This document shows, in pieces, positions 45,849-54,675 of a stretch of DNA of 64,000 nucleotides. How positions within the stretch are numbered: position 1 is the stretch's first letter; each line of letters starts with the position of its first letter. Position numbers and translations under genes: made by a program. The stretch is from an uncultured Rhodopila sp. (GTDB lineage Bacteria > Pseudomonadota > Alphaproteobacteria > Acetobacterales > Acetobacteraceae), in NCBI GenBank assembly GCA_903932145.1, contig CAIZFE010000042.1, positions 1 through 64,000 of the forward strand, in the 5' to 3' direction. A model generated the notes under the pieces. It worked only from the letters and a program-made list of their open reading frames with translations. It had not been told where the DNA came from and ran no database searches.

Positions 45849-46238
45849 ATGACTGCAACAGTCACCCGCAGCAATCCGGCGGCGGTACGTGCGCCCACCG
45901 GCTATACGCATGCCATTCAGGTTACCGGCGATTATCGCCGCCTGATAATCTCGGGCCAGGTCGGCATGGCCCTGGACGGCAGTATTCCGTCGTCACCCGA
46001 GGGCCAGATCGCGCAGGCATTTGCGAATTTGCGCGCGGTTTTGGCCGAGAACGGCATGACGGTGGACAACATCGTCAAGACAACGGCGTTTCTGACCGAT
46101 CGAGAATTGCTCGGGGCCTATCGTCAGGCGCGCGGGGCGGTATTCGGCGATCATGCGCCGGCCTCCACGTTGCTGTTCGTTGCTGGATTGGCGGACCCGG
46201 CCTGGGTGGTGGAAGTCGAAGCCGAGGCGGTCGCCTAG
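45849..46238 (+). CDS. RidA family protein
   Basis: A 129-residue protein of the RidA/YjgF/UK114 family, which hydrolyses reactive enamine/imine intermediates or acts as a related deaminase in degradative operons. Family segments are IISGQVGMALDGSIPSSPEGQIAQAFANLRAVLAENGMTVDNIVKTTAFLT and AVFGDHAPASTLLFVAGLADPAWVVEVEAEAVA. The usual terminal Arg that binds the substrate carboxylate in RidA proper is not in its standard context, so it is a divergent subgroup. GGGAGA sits before the start. It lies 16 bases after the hydrolase and abuts the ligase gene. Confidence 0.88.
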   Translation: MTATVTRSNPAAVRAPTGYTHAIQVTGDYRRLIISGQVGMALDGSIPSSPEGQIAQAFANLRAVLAENGMTVDNIVKTTAFLTDRELLGAYRQARGAVFGDHAPASTLLFVAGLADPAWVVEVEAEAVA

Positions 46239-47729
46239 ATGGACCTGATTCGGCGCAATACCGTTGGCGACGCGGTTCGCCGAGCCGCTCGGTTGTTTCG
46301 GGACCGGTCAGCGCTGGTGTTTGGGGAACGCGATTGGTCGTTTGAAGCGCTGGATCGCGCCGCCGACCGGGTTGCCGGGCATTTCGCCTGTCTGGGACTT
46401 CAGACCGGGGATCGGATCGCGGCTTATGGGCGCAATTCCGATGCGTATTTCATTGCCTGGCTGGCGTGTGTGCGCGGCGGCTTCGTGCATGTGCCGGTGA
46501 ACTATGCGCTGACGGGGGAGGAACTGGCGTACATCGTTGGCCAATCCGGCTCCCGGTTGGTGTTGACGGGTGCGGGGATGGACGTGGGCGGCATCGATGT
46601 CTCGGTCTTGCCGTTGCAGGATTTGATTGCGGTGGCGCTGGACGCTGATGCTCCGTTGGCGCCGGAACCGGAGCTGAATGACGACAGTCTGGGACAGATT
46701 GTCTATACATCCGGCACCACGGCCGCGCCGAAGGGTGCGATGATGACGCACAAGGCGATGGTGTCACAGTATTACTCCGTCATCCACAATATGGACTATG
46801 CGGAGACCGACCGCGCACTGGCAGCGCTGCCGCTGTACCACACGGCACAGACGCATGCTTTCACTATGCCGCAACTGCTTGTTGGCGCACGCACGATCCT
46901 GATCGAGGCACCCGTGCCGGAGGTGGTGTTGCGATTGATCGAGCAAGAGCGGATCACGTCGTTCTTTGCGCCGCCGACCGTTTGGATCAGCCTGTTGCGG
47001 CACCCGGATTTCGCCGCGCGCGATTTATCGTCGCTGGAGAAGGTGTATTACGGCGCCTCGATTATGCCAGTTCCGGTGCTGTACGAACTGCGCGAACGGC
47101 TGCCAGCGGCGCGTCCCTACAACTGTTATGGCCAGACAGAGATCGCACCGCTGGCGACAGTATTGCGGCCGGAGGAGCACGATGCGCGCCCGGCGTCCTG
47201 CGGGCGGCCGGTGCTCAACGTGCAAACGCGAGTGGTCGATCCCGACATGAACGATGTGCCGCCGGGCACGCATGGTGAGATCGTGCATCGGTCGCCACAT
47301 TTGATGGTCGGGTACTGGGAGAAACCGGCGGAAACGGTGGAGGCCTTCGCCGGTGGATGGTTTCATTCCGGTGACGTCGGTTATTTCGATGAGGCCGGCT
47401 ATCTGTATATCGTCGATCGTATCCGCGACGTGATCAACACCGGCGGGGTTCTGGTCGCGAGCCGAGAGGTGGAGGAAATCCTGTTCACCCATCCAGCCGT
47501 CTCGGAAGTCGCCGTGGTCGGTTTGCCTGATGACAAATGGATTGAGGCGGTGACAGCATTTGTCGTGGTGCGGCCAGGCCATTCGGTGGAGGAGGCCGAA
47601 CTGGTGGCGCTCGCCCGAGAGCATCTGGCGGCGTACAAACTGCCGAAGAAAGTACTGTTCGTGGACACTCTGCCGCGCAATACGGCGGGGAAATTGCTGA
47701 AGCGGGAACTGCGAAAGCAATACGGGTAG
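46239..47729 (+). CDS. Acyl-CoA/AMP-dependent ligase
   Basis: A 496-residue ANL-superfamily enzyme that activates a carboxylic acid as acyl-AMP and then acyl-CoA. Motifs in order are the P-loop IVYTSGTTAAPKGAMMTHKAM, YNCYGQTEIAPLATVLRPEEH, the hinge region GWFHSGDVGYFDEAGYLYIVDRIRDVINTGG, and the catalytic Lys in PRNTAGKLLKREL. Its ATG directly abuts the RidA stop codon (TAG-ATG). With RidA and an alpha/beta hydrolase upstream, a small catabolic pathway is inferred; the acid is unknown. Confidence 0.93.
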   Translation: MDLIRRNTVGDAVRRAARLFRDRSALVFGERDWSFEALDRAADRVAGHFACLGLQTGDRIAAYGRNSDAYFIAWLACVRGGFVHVPVNYALTGEELAYIVGQSGSRLVLTGAGMDVGGIDVSVLPLQDLIAVALDADAPLAPEPELNDDSLGQIVYTSGTTAAPKGAMMTHKAMVSQYYSVIHNMDYAETDRALAALPLYHTAQTHAFTMPQLLVGARTILIEAPVPEVVLRLIEQERITSFFAPPTVWISLLRHPDFAARDLSSLEKVYYGASIMPVPVLYELRERLPAARPYNCYGQTEIAPLATVLRPEEHDARPASCGRPVLNVQTRVVDPDMNDVPPGTHGEIVHRSPHLMVGYWEKPAETVEAFAGGWFHSGDVGYFDEAGYLYIVDRIRDVINTGGVLVASREVEEILFTHPAVSEVAVVGLPDDKWIEAVTAFVVVRPGHSVEEAELVALAREHLAAYKLPKKVLFVDTLPRNTAGKLLKRELRKQYG

Positions 47730-47760
47730 GGGCGTAAGCCAATCAGATTTGAAATCGTCT

Positions 47761-47806
47761 CTCGTCGTCGTCATGGCGCGGCTTGTCGGACCATGACGAC
47801 GACGAG
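47761..47806. terminator. Long perfect inverted repeat between convergent genes
   Basis: CTCGTCGTCGTCATGG (47761-47776) and CCATGACGACGACGAG (47791-47806) are perfect 16-base arms with a GC-rich 14-nt loop CGCGGCTTGTCGGA. It lies between the ligase gene and the convergent binding-protein gene, 11 bases from the latter's stop, so it may terminate both transcripts. There is no T-run. The CATGG-CGCGGCTTGTCGGACCATG core resembles the REP-like units. Confidence 0.7.
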
Positions 47807-47816
47807 CGAGAAGCAA

Positions 47817-49013
47817 TCAGAAGCTGAGCGGATCTTCCATCACCGGAGCCCAACGCTTGTTCTTGACCTGTGACAGAAACGACTGACTCGAGGCATGGTG
47901 ATTGGTCGGGCTCATCGACAGGGCCGGACCGCCAAAAATGTCGTGCCAGTCTTTCATGCTTTCCATCGCGCCGATAAAGCTGTCCAGGGTCAGGTCCTTG
48001 CCGGCCTTGTCCAGGACTGCTGAGACAAACGACGCGGCGGTATAACCGGCCTCCCCCAGATAATTCACATCGATCCCGAACGCCTTGCGATATTTGGCGG
48101 TAAACGCCTGCACCGCCGGTTTGGGATCGTCGGGGTAGCGATACAGCGCCGGCGCCATTGAGTAGAACCCATCCGCCGGTTCCCCGACCGCTTCCGCGAC
48201 TGCCGTCGAGTAGCTGGCGAACTGGCCGCAAAAATCGACGTTCCAGCCGGTTTTCCGAGCGGTTTGCAGGATAATCGTCGTGTCCTTAACAATGGTTCCC
48301 ATGCAGATCAGGTCGCAACCGGCGTCCTTTTGCTTCGCCAGTCCGGCATTGAAGTCGGTATCCGTAGGCCGATGAGCCGTCTCCGCCGCCAGTTTCAGAC
48401 CCATCGCCTGAAGTTGCGCCACCACGCCCGCCTGCACATCGCGGCCGAAATCGGTGTCCTGGTACATGACTCCGACGACTTTCTTGCCGCGCTGTTCAAC
48501 AAAATATTTCACGGCGGCGCGCATTTGATCATAGTACGAAGAGAACTGACCAAATTTTAAACGATTGAACGGTTCGTACATTGACCGGGCGCAGGTCAGC
48601 GGGAAGACGTTGGGTACATTCTTCTCGAACATTGATGGCATGACCGCGTCGTTATGCGGCGTGCCGCCATTGCCGATCGCAAAGAAGATGTTATCGCGGT
48701 TTATCAGCTTGTTCATTGCCTGTACCGCCTTCGGGACAATGTATTCATTGTCCTCCACGATGAAGCGGATCTTACGGCCGTGGATGCCACCAGCGGCGTT
48801 GACCTCGTCGAACACCAGCCGCATCGCGTTGGTGTTGTTGACGCCCTGCACAGCAGTGACACCGGACAGATCGCTCATTTGCCCGACGATGATCTCGGTG
48901 TCGGTGACGCCGCGCGTGACAGCGGCGGCGCGTCCGATCAGCGCGGGGGAGGCGAGAAGGCCGGCGGAACCGGCCAGCACGACCCGGCGCGTAATCACGC
49001 GTGTTGGTTTCAT
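47817..49013 (-). CDS. ABC transporter substrate-binding protein (branched-chain amino acid type)
   Basis: A 398-residue periplasmic protein of the LivJ/Peripla_BP_6 family. It has a Tat-like twin-arginine leader (ITRRVVLAGSAGLLASPALIG), then TDTEIIVGQMSDLSGVTAVQGVNNTNAMRLVFDEVNAAGGIHGRKI, which is the canonical first domain. GVMYQDTDFGRDVQAG and YLGEAGYTAASFVSAVLDKAG also fit. These proteins bind amino acids, aromatic acids or amides. No permease or ATPase genes are nearby, so the transporter is encoded elsewhere or this is an orphan receptor. Confidence 0.92.
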   Translation of the reverse strand: MKPTRVITRRVVLAGSAGLLASPALIGRAAAVTRGVTDTEIIVGQMSDLSGVTAVQGVNNTNAMRLVFDEVNAAGGIHGRKIRFIVEDNEYIVPKAVQAMNKLINRDNIFFAIGNGGTPHNDAVMPSMFEKNVPNVFPLTCARSMYEPFNRLKFGQFSSYYDQMRAAVKYFVEQRGKKVVGVMYQDTDFGRDVQAGVVAQLQAMGLKLAAETAHRPTDTDFNAGLAKQKDAGCDLICMGTIVKDTTIILQTARKTGWNVDFCGQFASYSTAVAEAVGEPADGFYSMAPALYRYPDDPKPAVQAFTAKYRKAFGIDVNYLGEAGYTAASFVSAVLDKAGKDLTLDSFIGAMESMKDWHDIFGGPALSMSPTNHHASSQSFLSQVKNKRWAPVMEDPLSF

Positions 49014-49193
49014 GGCTTAGTCTCCCTGGTGCGGCCGGATTGCTTCTGGCCGTCGTGTTGAGCGCCAACATTGTGCCGGTCGCGGGACGACGTAAAGTAA
49101 AATCGGCTTTCGTCCTGGCTTGACGGCCGGACGGTCCGTCCAGCATCGTTCTGCCGGCTTTACGGGCCGTTCATCGAAGGAGGAAATCAATCA

Positions 49194-49811
49194 ATGCTGC
49201 TGTTCGATTCAGTCGGGCCAAATCCGAAAGTCGTTCGGATGTTCATCGCGGAACACGGACTTACCGGCATTCCGGTGCAAACCGTCGATCTGCGCGGCGG
49301 CGAAAACCGCCAGGCGGACTACCTGGCGAAGAACCCGACCGGCGGGTTGCCGTCGCTGCAACTGGCCGACGGCAGCATCCTCAGCGAGATCACCGCGATC
49401 TGCGAATACCTGGATGAAACCGCGCCCGCAGGGGCGAGCCTGATCGGTGCCACGCCACAGGAACGCGCTGAAACGCGCATGTGGACGCGGAGGATCGATC
49501 TGGGGATTGTCGAGCCGATGACGGCCGGTTTCCGCTATGCCGAGGGGCTGAAGATGTTCTCCACGCGAATGCGCTGCATCCCGCAGGCGGCGGACGATCT
49601 GAAAGCCATGGCGAAGGAGAAGTTGGCATGGCTGGACGCGCAGATCGCAGGACGGCAGTTTGTGTGCGGCGACCGGTTTACGTTGGCGGACATTATCCTG
49701 TTCGCGTTCCTGCAATTTGCGGCGGCGGTCCGCCAGCCACTGGATCCAGCGAATACCAACCTTGCCGCATGGTATGAACGGATGGCCGCTCGGCCCAGCG
49801 CGGCGGTTTAG
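49194..49811 (+). CDS. Glutathione S-transferase
   Basis: A 205-residue cytosolic GST. The thioredoxin-like N-terminal domain has MLLFDSVGPNPKVVRMFIAEHG and the glutathione-binding NPTGGLPSLQLADGSILSEITAICEYLDE (cis-Pro followed by Ser in the Ser-Glu/Ile pattern). The helical C-terminal domain contains QFVCGDRFTLADIILFAFLQF, the N-capping box of GST folds. AAGGAGGAAA lies upstream. Function is probably detoxification; no pathway partner is evident. Confidence 0.93.
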   Translation: MLLFDSVGPNPKVVRMFIAEHGLTGIPVQTVDLRGGENRQADYLAKNPTGGLPSLQLADGSILSEITAICEYLDETAPAGASLIGATPQERAETRMWTRRIDLGIVEPMTAGFRYAEGLKMFSTRMRCIPQAADDLKAMAKEKLAWLDAQIAGRQFVCGDRFTLADIILFAFLQFAAAVRQPLDPANTNLAAWYERMAARPSAAV

Positions 49812-49915
49812 CGGTCAGGTTAGTCCGGCCGGAGCGGCGACCGGGCCGCGCCTGGTCACCCGCGCGCCGGTGTGAGCAAGCAAGGCAGGGATCATGCCCG
49901 CGTTACGGTTCTACT

Positions 49916-49962
49916 CCCGTCATTGATCGGGTTGCCCCGGACAACCCGATCCACATGACGGG
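49916..49962. terminator. Long imperfect hairpin between convergent genes
   Basis: CCCGTCATTGATCGGGTTG pairs with ACAACCCGATCCACATGACGGG apart from one internal mismatch region, giving about 18 paired bases around a CCCCGG loop. It lies between the GST gene and the convergent aldo/keto reductase and probably serves as a bidirectional terminator; there is no T-run. Confidence 0.6.
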
Positions 49963-49989
49963 GAGAGAATAGCGCATGGTCCATGCCGC

Positions 49990-50943
49990 TTACCGAGGCT
50001 TGCTGGCCGCGTCGATCCTGGCAATCGACTCAGCATCGAGTTCGATCTCGGCCGCTTCCACCAATTCGGCCAGTTGCTCCAAATTTGTCGCACTGGCTAT
50101 CGGTGCCGTGACGCTCGGACGGGCGATCAGCCATGCCAACGCGATTTGCCCCGGCTTGGCGTCATATCGAGCGGCCACTTCATCCAGGGCCTTGATGACG
50201 CCGAAACCGTAATCGTTGATGTATTTTTCGACACGTGGTCCACGAATCCGGCCTTCCATATCGGCGCGGGATTTATACTTTCCGGTCAGGAAGCCGCTGG
50301 CCAGAGAGTAGTAGCCGATCACGCCGATTTTCTCGGCGAGGCACAGATCTTCGAGCGGCCCTTCGAAGTCCGCACGCTCCACCAGGCTGTATTGCGGCTG
50401 TAGACTCTGGTAGCGCGGCAGGCCTTTCTCGGTGCTGATCTTCAACGACTCCGCCAGCCGGTCGGCGGAGAAATTCGACGCGCCGATTTCCCGGACCTTG
50501 CCCTGCTTGATCAGGTCGGCATAGGCCGACAACGTCTCCTCGATCGGCGTTTCCGGATCGTCACGATGTGACTGATACAGGTCGATGTAATCGGTTTGTA
50601 GCCGGCGCAACGAATCCTCCACCGCCGTCTGCATATAGGCGCCCGACAGGCCTTTCTTGCCCGGCCCCATCTCGATCCCCAGCTTCGTCGCGAGCACGAC
50701 CTTGTCGCGGTTGCCGCGGGCCTTCAGCCATTTGCCCATGATCAGTTCGGAGTCACCGCCGGTGTTGCCGGGGTGCCAGCGGGAATACACGTCGGCGGTA
50801 TCAAGGAAGTTGAACCCGGCATCGACCCAGGCATCCAGCAGTGCGAAAGACATCTTCTCATCGGCCGTCCAACCGAACACGTTACAGCCGAACGTAATCG
50901 GCGACACTTCCAACGATGATTGACCTAATCTACGCTTTTCCAT
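49990..50943 (-). CDS. Aldo/keto reductase
   Basis: A 317-residue TIM-barrel oxidoreductase. The catalytic tetrad Asp-Tyr-Lys-His is visible as FNFLDTADVYSRW (Asp, Tyr), VVLATKLGIEMG (Lys) and LYQSHRDDPETPIEETLSAY (His). The NADPH-binding C-terminal part has IASATNLEQLAELVEA. It reduces aldehydes or ketones with NADPH, similar to YajO/YghZ-type members. ATG 50943 is chosen because AGGAG lies 7 bases upstream. Confidence 0.93.
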   Translation of the reverse strand: MEKRRLGQSSLEVSPITFGCNVFGWTADEKMSFALLDAWVDAGFNFLDTADVYSRWHPGNTGGDSELIMGKWLKARGNRDKVVLATKLGIEMGPGKKGLSGAYMQTAVEDSLRRLQTDYIDLYQSHRDDPETPIEETLSAYADLIKQGKVREIGASNFSADRLAESLKISTEKGLPRYQSLQPQYSLVERADFEGPLEDLCLAEKIGVIGYYSLASGFLTGKYKSRADMEGRIRGPRVEKYINDYGFGVIKALDEVAARYDAKPGQIALAWLIARPSVTAPIASATNLEQLAELVEAAEIELDAESIARIDAASKPR

Positions 50944-51016
50944 CTTTCGTCTCCTGCGTTTCGTCAAAAAAACGGGCGGCACCCGAAGGTACCGCCCCGG
51001 TTGTCAGTCCAATAGC

Positions 51017-52735
51017 TTAAACGCCGCGGGCACGCACCAGCCGGCCCGGCGTGGCGCCTGTATAGACGCCGTTCTCGAACGTGCAGACACCGGACATAAA
51101 CGTGTTCCGGTATCCGTCAACCCGCTGCACCAGCCGGCGTCCATTCATCGGCAGGTCGTAACGGACCTCCGGGATATGGAGACGCAGGGCGGCGTAGTCG
51201 ATCACGTTAACGTCCGCCTTCTTGCCAACGGCCAACCGGCCGCGATCGTGGAAGCCAAAAAAGTCCGCCGTTTCACTGGTTTGACGTTTGACCATCATTT
51301 CCAGCGGCAGCTTCGGCCCGCGCGAGCGATCTCTCGCCCAGTGGATCAGCATCCAACTCGGCACGCTGGCGTCGATGATGGAGGAGCAATGCGCGCCCCC
51401 ATCCGACAAGCCCAAGATCGTGGCATCATCCATCAGCATGGTATGGATGATATCCAAATTGTCATCGTTGTAGCCTACGATTGGGAAAAACAGGAATCGT
51501 TCCGCTCCGCCGGCAAGGTAATCGTAGGCGACCTCATCCGGCGAATGGTTCGACCGTTGCGCCATCGCGGCAATGCTGTCGCGTTCCTCCGGCTCATAGT
51601 TCGGGGGATCGCCCATCGGGAACATGCGATTCCAGCGGGTCACGATATGCTGGCGGAACTGCGACAGGCGGTTCAGCAACGCCGGTGACGGTGCTTCGGA
51701 TAGGATCTGCGCCCGCATGGCGGGGTCCTGCATCCGCTTGATCCGTTCCGCCACCGGCAGAAACAGCAACGCCTGATAGCTGGGGCGAATGGAGAATGGA
51801 TTGAGCGCCGTATCGATCCCCAGCATGACGCCGACCGGGCGGCCGGCGATCTGCGCGGTGACCATCGCACCTTCCGCTCGGGCCTTGTGCACGCCATCCA
51901 TCAGACGCTTCCAACGCACGGTGTCGGTTGGGCGGTCGGTCAGCAGAAACCAAACCGGACGGCCGGTGTCCTGACCGAATTTGGTCATCCATTTCAGCTC
52001 TTCAGTCTCATCGTCGAAGTCACTGTTCACCCCGAACGCACCGTGCTTCAGGCCCTTAAACGCGGACCCGATCCCGAGCAGCTCATCGACTTCGGAATAG
52101 CGGCCGGGGACCATTTCGCCGGTTGGCGTCTTGTGGGAATTGGTGCGCGACGTCGTAAACCCGAAGGCACCGGCTTGCAGGCCGGTGCGGACCGCATCGC
52201 GCATCGTTGCGATATCGTCGGCGGTGGCCGGTTCGCGGTTGATCGCGCGCTCGCCCATCACGTAGACGCGCAACGGATGGTGCGGTATTTGCGCGGCGAC
52301 ATCGATGGCGCGCGGCATTTGCTCCAGAGCGTCGAGATACTGGGGAAACGTCTCCCAGTTCCACTTGAGGCCGTCGGCCAGGGCGATGCCGGGGATTTCC
52401 TCGATCGATTCCATCATGCCGATCAGACCGGAATGATCCTCGTTGCGCACCGGCGCGAAACCGACGCCGCAATTGCCGAACAGGACGGTGGTAACGCCGT
52501 GCCACGATGATGGCGCGAGTTCCGAATCCCAGGTCGCCTGACCGTCGTAATGGGTGTGGACATCGACCCAGCCCGGCGTGACCAGCAGGCCGTTGGCATC
52601 GACCTCGCGTTTGCCCGGGCCCGCCTTGCCGCCAACCTGAACGATCTTGCCGTCTTCAAGCGCGACGTCGCCGGTAAAGGCTGGTTGTCCGGTACCATCG
52701 ACGATAGTGCCGCCTCGGATCACCGTATCATGCAT
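51017..52735 (-). CDS. N-acyl-D-amino-acid deacylase-type amidohydrolase
   Basis: A 572-residue protein of amidohydrolase family 3. The metal-binding HTHYDGQATWD lies early (about residues 59-69), followed by GVTTVLFGNCGVGFAPVR, then GAFGFTTSRTNSH, AEGAMVTAQIAG, the late catalytic ILGLSDGGAHCS and the C-terminal GRLAVGKKADVNVIDY. This is the pattern of D-aminoacylases and N-acyl-D-Glu/Asp deacylases, which free D-amino acids from N-acylated forms. ATG 52735 is preferred (GGGAG 7 bases upstream); a much longer frame upstream is only a shadow over the next gene. It is divergent from the haem-binding protein gene. Confidence 0.9.
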   Translation of the reverse strand: MHDTVIRGGTIVDGTGQPAFTGDVALEDGKIVQVGGKAGPGKREVDANGLLVTPGWVDVHTHYDGQATWDSELAPSSWHGVTTVLFGNCGVGFAPVRNEDHSGLIGMMESIEEIPGIALADGLKWNWETFPQYLDALEQMPRAIDVAAQIPHHPLRVYVMGERAINREPATADDIATMRDAVRTGLQAGAFGFTTSRTNSHKTPTGEMVPGRYSEVDELLGIGSAFKGLKHGAFGVNSDFDDETEELKWMTKFGQDTGRPVWFLLTDRPTDTVRWKRLMDGVHKARAEGAMVTAQIAGRPVGVMLGIDTALNPFSIRPSYQALLFLPVAERIKRMQDPAMRAQILSEAPSPALLNRLSQFRQHIVTRWNRMFPMGDPPNYEPEERDSIAAMAQRSNHSPDEVAYDYLAGGAERFLFFPIVGYNDDNLDIIHTMLMDDATILGLSDGGAHCSSIIDASVPSWMLIHWARDRSRGPKLPLEMMVKRQTSETADFFGFHDRGRLAVGKKADVNVIDYAALRLHIPEVRYDLPMNGRRLVQRVDGYRNTFMSGVCTFENGVYTGATPGRLVRARGV

Positions 52736-52894
52736 GGTTTGCTCCCGATTGTGTTCTTCCTGGCCGTTATGGGAAACCCGTGCGGCCCGTTGGTCAAGGT
52801 TTCGGCCCGGTGGGGTGGCTTGCGAGGTAACCGTTTCGGACGTACTCACACTGTAGCCGCACCGAAGCGGCACAAAATTGGGAGGATATCCACG

Positions 52895-53428
52895 ATGCGT
52901 TTCACCGCCGCGATGATCGCCGCGCTTGTCGCCTTTTCGCCCCTGGCTCACGCCCAGGCCCCGGCACCCGCCGCCGCGCCTGCGCCGGTGCCGGAAGTGA
53001 TGCCGTTCGATATTCCTTACGGCACACCAATCAGCATGGATGCCGCGCACAAAGCCATTCAGGCCGCTGCCGCCGAGGCCAAGAAGCATAACTGGAAGAT
53101 GTCGATTTCTGTCGTCGATCCGGCCGGCAATCTCGTTGCCCATGCAACGATGGACGGCACGCAATATGCCTCGATCCCGATTTCCCAGGCCAAGGCCCGT
53201 ACGGCAGCTTTGTTCCGCCGTCCGTCCGGCGTATTCCAGGCAGGCGTGAACGGGGGCTCGCCGGCCACGCTTAGCCTGCTGGCGCTGAACGGCGGAGCGG
53301 CGAGCGAGGGCGGCTTCCCAATCGTGATCGACGGCAAGCTGATCGGCGCAATCGGCGCCAGCGGCGGCATCTTCACGCAGGATGCGGTCACCGCCAAAGC
53401 CGGGCTTGACGCGCTTGGCGTGAAGTAA
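52895..53428 (+). CDS. GlcG/HbpS family protein, secreted
   Basis: A 177-residue protein with a signal peptide (MRFTAAMIAALVAFSPLAHAQA) and an Ala/Pro-rich spacer. The GlcG/HbpS (DUF336) domain follows: ISMDAAHKAIQAAAAEAKKHNWKMSISVVDPAGNLVAHATMDGTQYASIPISQAKARTAALFRRPSG and GGFPIVIDGKLIGAIGASGG. HbpS binds haem and other members sense or bind small molecules; the role here is unknown. GGAGG lies about 8 bases before ATG 52895. The deacylase lies upstream in the opposite direction. Confidence 0.9.
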   Translation: MRFTAAMIAALVAFSPLAHAQAPAPAAAPAPVPEVMPFDIPYGTPISMDAAHKAIQAAAAEAKKHNWKMSISVVDPAGNLVAHATMDGTQYASIPISQAKARTAALFRRPSGVFQAGVNGGSPATLSLLALNGGAASEGGFPIVIDGKLIGAIGASGGIFTQDAVTAKAGLDALGVK

Positions 53429-53517
53429 CGGGCCGGGCCGGCATCGACCGATGGCGAGGCCGGCCCGCTTGCTATAGAAGGGAATCTCCAAACAAGCCTG
53501 CGCGTCTTAAGGACCTT

Positions 53518-54675
53518 ATGCTCGTTCAACGACTGATCTTGAAGAATTGGCGTAACTTCCAGCAAGCCGATATCCGGCTTCGGGACGTTACGTATTTGGT
53601 AGGTGCGAACGCTACCGGCAAATCCAATTTGCTCGATGTGTTTCGTTTCCTTCGTGACATCGGCAAATCAACCGGCGGCGGGCTCCAAACCGCGGTGGCG
53701 GCACGCGGTGGGCTGTCAAAGCTACGGTGTTTGCATGCAAGGCGCGATCCCGAGGTGCGCATCGAGGTTCATCTCGCAGAAAGTGCTGACGATGAGGAAC
53801 CGCTCTGGCGCTACACGATCGGCTTCAAGTCCGAAGGGAAAGGTGCCCAGCGTACCTTGATCACCGAAGAAACTGTCTGGAAGCGTGGCGAGCAGCAGTC
53901 ACTTCTGCAACGTCCGGGCGTTGACGACCAGGCGGATACCGCTCGGCTGACCCAGACCCATTTAGAACAGATCCAAACCAACGCCGGCTTTCGCGATATC
54001 GCCGACTTCTTCAGCGGCGTGTTGTACCTTCATGTCGTACCGCAATTGCTGAAGCACGCTGACCAGTTGCGCGGGCAGACGCTTGAACACGATCCTTTCG
54101 GCCAGGGACTGCTGGAGCATGTCGCGCGAACACCTGAAAAAACCCGCGTGTCCCGGCTAAAGCGAATCGAAGAGGCGTTGAAGCTTGCCATTCCGCGATT
54201 CAGCGAACTCAAATTCGTTCGGGATCAAGCCACGGGTCAACCTCACCTGGAGGTCCGTTACGAGCATTTTCGTCCCAAGGCCGGATGGCAGCGCGAGGAG
54301 CAGTGGTCCGATGGAACGTTAAGGCTATTCGGCCTGTTGTGGTCACTGCTTGAAGGCAACGATATGCTGTTGCTGGAGGAACCCGAACTCTCGCTCAACG
54401 ACGCGATTGTCGAGCAAATTCCGCGTATGCTACAGCGATTGCAGCGTGACAAAAAGCGTCGCCGCCAGATTATCCTGACCACGCACAGTTCGGCCCTTCT
54501 GGGCGAGCAGATCGATGGGCGCAGCATCCTCCGGCTGGAGGCCGGAGACGAGGGTACAAGAATTTTCCCACCCACTGAAAGCGACATCATCGCACTTCAG
54601 TCAGGACTTTCGCCGGCCGAGGTGATCTTGCCGAAGACCCGGCCTGGACACGCGGACCAGTTGCAGTTGATTTAA
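53518..54675 (+). CDS. AAA family ATPase (RecF/OLD-like), probable defence component
   Basis: A 385-residue ABC-type ATPase. It starts like OLD/RecF proteins (LVQRLILKNWRNFQQADIRL). Walker A is GANATGKS (29-36), the signature-like motif is SDGTLRL (264-270), Walker B is MLLLEEPELS (283-292), and the H-loop is ILTTHSSALL (His323). The N- and C-lobes are separated by about 220 residues with no coiled coil, which suggests an AAA_21/AAA_15-type switch ATPase rather than a DNA-repair SMC. It is followed without a gap by a Toprim-like gene. ATPase plus Toprim-like nuclease pairs are known in anti-phage systems (for example PARIS and RloAB-like pairs), so a defence role is inferred from architecture only. 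Confidence 0.82.
   Translation: MLVQRLILKNWRNFQQADIRLRDVTYLVGANATGKSNLLDVFRFLRDIGKSTGGGLQTAVAARGGLSKLRCLHARRDPEVRIEVHLAESADDEEPLWRYTIGFKSEGKGAQRTLITEETVWKRGEQQSLLQRPGVDDQADTARLTQTHLEQIQTNAGFRDIADFFSGVLYLHVVPQLLKHADQLRGQTLEHDPFGQGLLEHVARTPEKTRVSRLKRIEEALKLAIPRFSELKFVRDQATGQPHLEVRYEHFRPKAGWQREEQWSDGTLRLFGLLWSLLEGNDMLLLEEPELSLNDAIVEQIPRMLQRLQRDKKRRRQIILTTHSSALLGEQIDGRSILRLEAGDEGTRIFPPTESDIIALQSGLSPAEVILPKTRPGHADQLQLI

Noticed and set aside
52736-53491. Upstream extension of the D-aminoacylase frame to 53491
   Set aside because: It runs antisense through the haem-binding protein gene; ATG 52735 has a ribosome binding site and begins at the conserved family N-terminus.
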